Part shown: one piece after another, positions 58,054 to 64,000 of the stretch | Numbering within the stretch: the first letter of the stretch is position 1 | Layout of the letters: each line of letters opens with the position of its first letter | Assembly: GCA_963847965.1 (NCBI GenBank) | Contig: CAWKCG010000044.1 | Span: 203,899 to 267,898, forward strand | Length of the DNA: 64,000 bases | From: Palsa-504 sp963847965 | GTDB taxonomy: Bacteria > Actinomycetota > Actinomycetes > Streptosporangiales > Streptosporangiaceae | Direction of reading: 5' to 3' | Notes under the pieces: model-generated | Told to the model about the DNA's origin: nothing | Databases searched by the model: none | The model's input: the letters and a program-made list of their open reading frames with translations, nothing else | Program-made: the position numbers and the translations under genes

Positions 58054-59004
58054 TCACGCTCCTATCACGTACGAGGTGGCTACGCCGACCAGCGCGAGCA
58101 TGAACGCGGCGCCAAGGAACTCGGCGATACGGAAGAACCGCAGCTTGGCGAACGAGGTGTCGATGACGACGATCGCAAGGCCGCACAACGCGAGCTTGCC
58201 GAGCAGAACCGGGATCGCCAGCAGGGCGCCGGGCAGGCTGGCGGCGCTGCCGAGCCCCCAGGGGATAACGAAGACGTTCATGAAGATCGAGGACAGCAGG
58301 AAGAGCTTCATCCAGCTGCCCCACTTGACCAGCGCGTACTCGCGCCCCGAGTACTCAAGCACCCGGCTCTCCTCGATCATCGAGATCTCGGTCGAGCCGC
58401 CTGGCGTGTCGATCGGGATCCGGCCGTTCTCCACCAGCACGATCATGAAGAAGGCGACCAGGCCGAGCAGGTGCGTGGGCAGCACCACCACGTAGGGGGA
58501 GGAGGCGACCGCGTGGTTCATCAGGTACGGGTTGTCCGACGCCGACACCGCGCCGACGGTGAAGAACACCAGGATCAGCGCGGGCTCGGCCATGCTACCG
58601 ATCCAACTGGCCCGGCTCGCCCCGAGGCCGCCGTACGGGCTGGCGGTGTCCAGCCCGGCCAACGAGATCACGAAGCTGGCCAGCGTCAGCACGAACGCGC
58701 CGCCGATCAGGTCGGCCAGGAACGCCAGCGGCAGCGGGTCGTTCGTGATCACCGGGACGATGACCGAGACCGTCAGGTAGCAGGCGAAGGCGACGAACGG
58801 CGCCCCGCGGAACACCCAGGAAGCCTGGTCGCTGACGGCGCTGCCCTTACGTAGCAGCTTGGCCAGGTCCCGGTACGGCTGCAGCACGCTCGGGCCCCGC
58901 TTGGACGCGACGATGGCCTCGGCGCGGGTCAGCGCGCCGACGTACAACGGGGCAAGCGTCAGCACTACCAGGCTTTGCAGCGCCTGGATCAGCTCAGGGA
59001 CCAC
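58054..59004 (-). CDS. Membrane anchor subunit, HycD/HyfC-like (NuoH-related)
   Basis: First gene of the complex. About 316 residues, eight spans, with GPSVLQPYRDLAKLLRKGS, LIGGAFVLTLASFVISLAGLDTASPYGGLG, and the NuoH-type loop ENGRIPIDTPGGSTEISMIEESRVLEYSG. This subunit docks the peripheral arm and lines the quinone-like chamber. GTG at 59004 is preferred because GGGGAGG lies five bases before it; an ATG at 59025 is in frame. Confidence 0.9.
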   Translation of the reverse strand: MVPELIQALQSLVVLTLAPLYVGALTRAEAIVASKRGPSVLQPYRDLAKLLRKGSAVSDQASWVFRGAPFVAFACYLTVSVIVPVITNDPLPLAFLADLIGGAFVLTLASFVISLAGLDTASPYGGLGASRASWIGSMAEPALILVFFTVGAVSASDNPYLMNHAVASSPYVVVLPTHLLGLVAFFMIVLVENGRIPIDTPGGSTEISMIEESRVLEYSGREYALVKWGSWMKLFLLSSIFMNVFVIPWGLGSAASLPGALLAIPVLLGKLALCGLAIVVIDTSFAKLRFFRIAEFLGAAFMLALVGVATSYVIGA

Positions 59005-59563
59005 GCAGACCTCCCCTGCCCTCATGACGTCAGAACGTCCTTGCAGGTAGAGGCCATCAGCCGACCGGATTACCCGGCCCGACGGTCCGCGAGCCTCATC
59101 GCGTGATCAACGCCACCATACAAGGGCCGGGCTGCCGACGCCAAACGCCGTTCCACAGCAGGCCCCGGGCATAACCCGGAGGTTCGCCTCACGGTCGTGA
59201 CAGAACGGCCGGGGTCTGGGAAGGCCGGCGCTGCCGACCTGTTAGACCTGTCACCAGGTTGATATGATCTGGCCAGTTTGACGCGATGAGGCTCGCGTAA
59301 TTCCAGTCCCGGCATGAACGGGTACGGATGATGGCCTCTATCTCATGTCTCGAGATGAGAGGTCCGTGTTGTATGCAGGTGCTGGCTGACATTCCGTGTA
59401 TATGGCGTGTTGACCGTTCATGCCGCCAGGTCGCTTTCACGTGCTTCGGGGTATCGCGGCCTATGCCGTCGCCGAAATCAGGCGCCGCGTTCTCTTGTGT
59501 AGCAGAGCCAGGTACGGCGATTAGTCGATCCTTCTGTGATCTGCACCGGCTTGAACTGCGCAG
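59005..59563. other. 559-base divergent interval without a clear gene
   Basis: GACGT-CAGA-ACGTC (59026-59039) is a perfect inverted repeat just before the Hyc-like operon. ACCTG-TCAC-CAGGT followed by TATGAT near 59,240-59,267 could be a plus-strand promoter. TCTCAT...ATGAGA near 59,340 is another hairpin. A cysteine-rich 79-codon frame (59328-59567) ends on the PP2C start but has no ribosome site. Confidence 0.4.
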
Positions 59564-60670
59564 ATGACACTTGTACTCCGCTACGCGGTACGCTCCGACG
59601 TCGGCCTCCTCCGTGAGGGGAACGAGGACTCGGCGTACGCGGGGCCGCGCCTGCTCGCAGTGGCCGACGGGATGGGCGGCCACGCGGCCGGCGAGGTGGC
59701 CAGCTCCCTGACCATCGCTTCGATGGCGGAGCTTGACGCTGAGCAGCGGCACGGCGGCAGCGACATGGTGAAAGCCTTCGAATCGGCGGTGGCCGCGGCC
59801 AATGCGCGGCTGCAGGAGCGGATCATCGCCAATCCGGCCATCGAGGGCATGGGCACCACGCTGACCGCGCTGCTGTGGTCCGACGGTCACGCGGCGGTGT
59901 GCCACATCGGGGATTCGCGGGGGTACCTGCTCCGGGCGGGCGAGCTCTACCAGATCACCAAGGACCACACGCTGGTCCAGTCGCTGGTCGATGAGGGCCG
60001 GATCAGCGCCGCGGATGTCGCCACCCACCCGCAGCGCTCGCTGCTGCTGCGGGCGCTGGACGGCCGGTCGCCGGCCGAGGCCGACATATCCGTGCATGAC
60101 GCCAGACCCGGCGACCGGTACCTGATCTGCTCGGACGGGCTGTCCGGAGTGGTCAGCGACGAGACCTTGCGCGACATCCTGGAGGCGGTGGACGATCCCG
60201 ACACTGCCGCCCGCGAGCTGATCGAGCTCGCGAATGCCGGTGGCGGCCCGGACAACATCACCTGCATCGTGGCCGACGTCGTGGACACGGCCACCAGCCG
60301 GCTGCCACTGCCCGATACCCCGCTATTCGCCGGCGCCGCCGCGAGCCCGTACCCCGACGACGGGGGCGCCGACCTGTTCGGGACGGTCGAGCTCGACGAG
60401 GACCACGCGGGCCCGTCCCAGGCCGGAACGCAGATCATCACGGCCGACGACCTGGACCTGGACTCGGGGCTGTCCTGGATCTTCCCGCTGCCGGTGGCGA
60501 CCGAGGACGGCACGGCCCCGGGGACCGCCCGGGCCCGGCGCAGCCACCGCGCGCAGCCCAGGCGCTCCCGGCTGCGGCGGCGCTGGCCGGTCGTGACGGC
60601 CGCGCTGATCGCGCTCGTAGCGGTGGTCGTCGGCGGCTACCTGCTCGTGCGGTGGACCAGGGGCAGCTGA
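59564..60670 (+). CDS. PP2C-family Ser/Thr phosphatase with C-terminal membrane span
   Basis: A 368-residue PPM phosphatase of the PstP kind. Metal aspartates appear in NEDSAY (D22), ADGMGGHAAGE (D35), GDSRGYLLR, CSDGLSG and GGPDNITC. A linker of about 90 residues leads to a basic stretch and a single span (VVTAALIALVAVVVGGYLLV) near the end. PstP dephosphorylates Ser/Thr kinases and their targets in cell-wall control. The usual FHA, RodA, PBP and kinase neighbours are absent, so this is a paralogue rather than the core pstP. Confidence 0.9.
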   Translation: MTLVLRYAVRSDVGLLREGNEDSAYAGPRLLAVADGMGGHAAGEVASSLTIASMAELDAEQRHGGSDMVKAFESAVAAANARLQERIIANPAIEGMGTTLTALLWSDGHAAVCHIGDSRGYLLRAGELYQITKDHTLVQSLVDEGRISAADVATHPQRSLLLRALDGRSPAEADISVHDARPGDRYLICSDGLSGVVSDETLRDILEAVDDPDTAARELIELANAGGGPDNITCIVADVVDTATSRLPLPDTPLFAGAAASPYPDDGGADLFGTVELDEDHAGPSQAGTQIITADDLDLDSGLSWIFPLPVATEDGTAPGTARARRSHRAQPRRSRLRRRWPVVTAALIALVAVVVGGYLLVRWTRGS

Positions 60671-60701
60671 GGTAGCCAGGCCAACCGGGCGCACAAGCCG
60701 G

Positions 60702-62234
60702 TCAAGGGCATTGGGTGTCCGCAGAGGCGAAGATCTGCTGGTACAGATCTTCGCCGTAGCTGGTCGGCAGGGGCTCGCCCGGGAGCAGGCGGAAGGTGCG
60801 CTGCCCGTCCGGCCGCCGCTCGGCGCGCAGGAACAGCACCGCCGGGTCATGCGCCGCGTACTGGCGTCCGGCCAGATCGTACATGTGAGTCACGAAGATG
60901 ATCCGGATGCCTGCCTCGGTCAGCGCGCGGATGATCTGACGGGCGATCTCGGAGCCCTCACGCTCGTTCGTCGACGCGAACGACTCGTTGCACAGCAGCA
61001 GGCCGCCGGCCTTGATCTGGCCGCTGATGGCGCTCATCCGGTCCAGTTCCTCGTCCAGCTTCCCCTTCTCCATCGTGGCGTCTTCCTCGCGCTTGAAGTG
61101 CGTGAAGATCCCGGTGCTCACGCTGGCGCTGAACGACTCCGCCGCGACGAACATCCCCGCCTGCATCATCAGCTGGGCCAGGCCGACGCTGCGCAGGAAT
61201 GTGGACTTGCCGCCGTGGTTCGCGCCGGTGATCATGATCAGCTGCTTGCCGTCCGCGGTCACGTCGTTCCCGACGGCCCGGGCCTCGTCGAGACTCAGGG
61301 CCAGACAGGCGTCATACAGGCCGCGGGCGGACAGGCGGGCCTGCTCGGCGCGGTATGGCACCGGGCCGACCGGGACCGGGAAGCAGACCCGCTGGCCCTT
61401 GGCGATCAGCACTTCCCGCAGGTTCAGGCAGCCGAGATAGAAGCCCAGTTCGGCCCGGAGCATCTCGAAGAAGGACTTGATGTGGTCGGTGGACTGGGCC
61501 AGCGCGTTGGCCGCGTCGTTGAGGCCACGGCTGGTCAGCTCGGACAGCGTCCGCATCCCGGCCTCGTCGCGTTCGGCGACGGTGAAGGTGTAAGCCGACC
61601 TGTTCCGGTTCGTGCCCGTGATGCGTTCTCGCCAGCTCTGCTCCCGCTGCCGCCGCACCACGTAACCGGTGCCCCTGTTGCCCTTCCCGAGCCCGGCGCT
61701 GAGCAGGGTGCCGCGGCGGAACGCCAGCTCACCGATGTGAGCTTCTACCTCGGCGAGATACTCGTCGCCGAGTTCCCTGGCGATCATGGCGAAGAACCGG
61801 GTGAAGCCCGCGGAGCGGAAGTCGGCGGCGTGGGCATCGGCGACGCCTCTCAGCCGGCGGAACGCGTCCACGTACAGCTTCAGCAGCTGCTCGGTCCGAT
61901 GAACGATGCTGTCCGGCGAATCCCGGAACAGCGCCCAGCCGAGTATCTTTCTGTCCGCGCTGATCGCCTCGATCGCGATGCCATACAAATCGTCGACAAC
62001 GCCGGGCTGGGCGATGCAGTCGGCCAGGACGTGCTGCCGGTAGGCGATCTCCTCCAGGTGAGTCAGGCCGGAATGCAGGCCGAGCCTGGCCATGCTGAAC
62101 AGGAACTTGTCCTCGTTGGCCATGGCCCGCAGCAGAACGTTCAGCTCCAGGTCGCTGGTCAGGTCGGCCTCGTTCGGCGGCAGGTCCTGCCCGAGATGGA
62201 TATCGCGGTCCCGGTACATCAGGAAGGCCTTCAT
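60702..62234 (-). CDS. MutS-like ATPase 2
   Basis: A 510-residue protein. The C-terminal ATPase has the MutS-type P-loop TGANHGGKSTF, GIFTHFKREEDATMEKGKLDEEL, Walker B region LLLCNESFASTNEREG (Asn-Glu where MutS has Asp-Glu) and FVTHMYDL. The first 330 residues are helical like the MutS lever/core, with no mismatch-binding N-terminal domain. Its ATG overlaps the stop of MutS-like ATPase 1 by four bases. The two probably form a heterodimer. Role unknown. Confidence 0.85.
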   Translation of the reverse strand: MKAFLMYRDRDIHLGQDLPPNEADLTSDLELNVLLRAMANEDKFLFSMARLGLHSGLTHLEEIAYRQHVLADCIAQPGVVDDLYGIAIEAISADRKILGWALFRDSPDSIVHRTEQLLKLYVDAFRRLRGVADAHAADFRSAGFTRFFAMIARELGDEYLAEVEAHIGELAFRRGTLLSAGLGKGNRGTGYVVRRQREQSWRERITGTNRNRSAYTFTVAERDEAGMRTLSELTSRGLNDAANALAQSTDHIKSFFEMLRAELGFYLGCLNLREVLIAKGQRVCFPVPVGPVPYRAEQARLSARGLYDACLALSLDEARAVGNDVTADGKQLIMITGANHGGKSTFLRSVGLAQLMMQAGMFVAAESFSASVSTGIFTHFKREEDATMEKGKLDEELDRMSAISGQIKAGGLLLCNESFASTNEREGSEIARQIIRALTEAGIRIIFVTHMYDLAGRQYAAHDPAVLFLRAERRPDGQRTFRLLPGEPLPTSYGEDLYQQIFASADTQCP

Positions 62235-63784
62235 GACGCCAGCCGGTCTTTCAGCTGCCCGTAGGCGAGGCCGTATTTCCCGGCGATCGCCGCCGCGTAG
62301 GCCAGGCCGTCCGCGGGTCTTCTGACCAGCTCATAGGTCCGCTCGGCCGGGTTGTCCGGGACTACAGCGGCTACCATGCTGACGCATCCCTCGTTCAGCG
62401 AGGCCAGTTCGTCGACGAAGGTCACGTACACGCCGAGCAGTCCCAGGGCGGTCATCCGGTCAAGGACCCGCTCCCCCACGAACAAGGCATCCCGCAGCGT
62501 GGTGGAGGCGAAGCTCTCGTTCATGACTAGGACGCTGTGCCCGGTCGCCTGGTCCAGCACATCGCGGATCCGGATCAGTTCGTCCTCGAACTTACCGCGC
62601 AGCGTGGTCAGGTCCTCCTCCCGCTCGAAGTGGGTGAAGACCCGGTCCGGCAGGAATAGGCTCGCTTCGCGGCCCGGGACCGGGTAGCCGAGGCTGGCGA
62701 GGTAATGCAGCTGGCCGAACATCCGCGCGAACGTCGTCTTGCCGCCGTGATTAGGCCCGCTCACCACGAAGATGCGCTCCGGGCCTTCAAGATAGAAGTC
62801 GTTGCGGACGACCATGTCGGCCCTCGGCATGAGCTTCGCCGCCAGCGCGAGGTCGAATGAACTGCTGACCTTTATCCGCTTAGAGTCCGCGGACACGGCG
62901 GGATAGCAGAATTCCAGCCCCGCCGCTTTCATGGGCGCGATGAAGTTCAGATACGCGACATAGAACTGGACCTCGCGGTCGAAGGCCCAGATCGTCTTGT
63001 CGAGATAGCGGGCATGACGGTCACGGAATTCGTCCAGCGCCTGGAACGCATCGGGAAACAGCCGGGCTACGAATCCCAGGATGCGTTCCTCCACGTAATG
63101 CAGGTCAGGAAAGTCGTGGAAGCGGACGCGGTAGTCCTTAACCTGGTTCTCGGCGAACTTCGCGAAGGTCTGCTGCACCTGTCCGCCGTAGTCGGCCTCG
63201 CCTTCGTACCTGGTCACCTTGACCTGGTTGCCCCTGATGTTGACGCAATAACGGACCTCGTCCAGGAGCCTGGTCACCCTGGCGATGTCAGCGACCAGGC
63301 CGGTAAACGCCGCCGACTCGGTGTAGGCCGCCAGGTACTGCCGGAACGCGATAAAGCCGCGCGAGCTGAGGTCAACCGCCGCGAGCGCGCCGGCCAGCCC
63401 TGTCACCGCCCTGCGGTAGATGCTGGCCGCGTCGAGGAACCAGCGTTCCTTCTGGTACCTGACGCGGAGCTTGCCTGCCTGGGCCAGGTGCTTGCGCATC
63501 TCGCGCATGCCGTCCGCGAACTGCGTCACCGCCCCGGATAGTGCCGTGTTCTCCAGGTCCCGCAAGATCTCGTGCCGGTATTCCACCGCCCGGACGTTAC
63601 GCAGCGGGGAGCGGAGGAACGACATCAGCTCGTACTCGTCCCGCCCGGCTGCCACCGCGGCGAAGACCTGATCAAGGTTCAGGTCACCGAACATCGACGG
63701 GTCATCACGTTCGCCGGCGTCCGAGGGGTGATCGAACAGGATGCTGCCGAATGCCGAAGCAGTCACACCGGCCTCCACCAGCAT
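62231..63784 (-). CDS. MutS-like ATPase 1
   Basis: A 517-residue protein with the same layout as its partner: about 340 residues of helical core, then VSGPNHGGKTTFARM, RVFTHFEREEDLTTLRGKFEDELIRI, VLVMNESFASTTLRDAL and VTFVDEL. Mismatch-recognition and MutL-contact regions are not evident. The pair is separate from mutS/mutL. It precedes and is coupled to MutS-like 2. Start at ATG 63784 with no strong ribosome site visible. Confidence 0.85.
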   Translation of the reverse strand: MLVEAGVTASAFGSILFDHPSDAGERDDPSMFGDLNLDQVFAAVAAGRDEYELMSFLRSPLRNVRAVEYRHEILRDLENTALSGAVTQFADGMREMRKHLAQAGKLRVRYQKERWFLDAASIYRRAVTGLAGALAAVDLSSRGFIAFRQYLAAYTESAAFTGLVADIARVTRLLDEVRYCVNIRGNQVKVTRYEGEADYGGQVQQTFAKFAENQVKDYRVRFHDFPDLHYVEERILGFVARLFPDAFQALDEFRDRHARYLDKTIWAFDREVQFYVAYLNFIAPMKAAGLEFCYPAVSADSKRIKVSSSFDLALAAKLMPRADMVVRNDFYLEGPERIFVVSGPNHGGKTTFARMFGQLHYLASLGYPVPGREASLFLPDRVFTHFEREEDLTTLRGKFEDELIRIRDVLDQATGHSVLVMNESFASTTLRDALFVGERVLDRMTALGLLGVYVTFVDELASLNEGCVSMVAAVVPDNPAERTYELVRRPADGLAYAAAIAGKYGLAYGQLKDRLAS

Positions 63785-64000
63785 CTCGTGCGGAAGAAGC
63801 CATCAGCCACAGTGGCGGTTAGAGGCGAGCTTCATCACCTATCAGGGATTTTACCGGCGGTCCCGGGCGGAAAGCCACCAGCGCTCGCCACCGTAGCGGG
63901 CCCCGTCTTCGCGGCGGGGCACGCGCCATTGCCACAATGGATCTGAATGGGTGATGGGGCTCACCCCTGGAATCGCGGCCCGGAAGCGGTCCGCTGACGG
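63785..64000. other. Window end, nothing recognised
   Basis: 216 bases upstream of the MutS-like pair. No gene, repeat or strong promoter seen. Confidence 0.5.

Noticed and set aside
59328..59567. Cysteine-rich 79-codon protein ending on the PP2C start
   Set aside because: Eight cysteines and a four-base overlap are suggestive, but there is no ribosome site and composition is like the surrounding non-coding DNA.

Overview
The window is high-GC DNA from a free-living actinomycete. The evidence is a WhiB7-type regulator, a mycoredoxin, glucosyl-3-phosphoglycerate synthase next to a FolP2-like protein, mycobacterial-type PlsB, ANTAR and LuxR regulators, frequent GTG starts and many 4-base start/stop overlaps. 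No rRNA, tRNA, CRISPR array or insertion sequence was recognised. The order cannot be fixed from the sequence alone.

Layout. 0-4.5 kb: glycerolipid acyltransferase (plsB), alpha-methylacyl-CoA racemase and a divergent short-chain dehydrogenase. 4.5-8.2 kb: an AT-richer accessory patch with an XRE regulator, a glycosyltransferase and a hexapeptide acyltransferase, preceded by a hairpin-rich, poorly coding stretch with two tiny reading frames. 8.2-10.8 kb: gpsA, an LmeA/DUF2993 lipid-binding protein and a second dehydrogenase. 11.1-13.95 kb: gpgS, folP2-like (with a seven-copy six-residue repeat) and a LigB-like protein. 14.1-30.1 kb: a catabolic island made of a class III CoA-transferase, an acyl-CoA dehydrogenase with a GntR regulator, and a divergent ten-gene run (peptide-type ABC importer, two unusual crotonases, ADP-forming acyl-CoA synthetase, hydrolase, metallophosphoesterase, second CoA-transferase). 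Two GntR-like palindromes lie in the divergent promoter region. 30.1-35.2 kb: whiB7 with an attenuator-like leader, tesB, a UvrD2-like helicase, mycoredoxin and an ANTAR protein, in an order resembling mycobacteria. 35.3-41.5 kb: orphan C5 cytosine methyltransferase, small zinc-ribbon membrane protein, a cyclase-ATPase-LuxR giant regulator and an orphan ParA-like protein. 41.5-45.7 kb: boxB and boxC of the aerobic benzoyl-CoA epoxide pathway with a divergent PaaX regulator. 45.7-51.3 kb: typA and a large LuxR-family ATPase. 51.4-59.0 kb: a seven-gene membrane complex of the hydrogenase-4/complex I family whose large subunit has lost the nickel-binding cysteines. 59.6-63.8 kb: a PP2C phosphatase and two coupled MutS-like ATPases.

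Main themes. Acyl-CoA chemistry dominates: three CoA-transferase/racemase family proteins, one dehydrogenase, three crotonase-fold proteins, a thioesterase, two SDRs and a synthetase. The most distinctive non-genic signals are a 23-bp element with a hexaloop hairpin, shared between the ANTAR gene and the racemase/SDR promoter region; a whiB7 leader able to form mutually exclusive structures; tandem leaderless-type promoters at the parA-like gene; and three separate tandem-repeat tracts. Functions above the family level are inference throughout.
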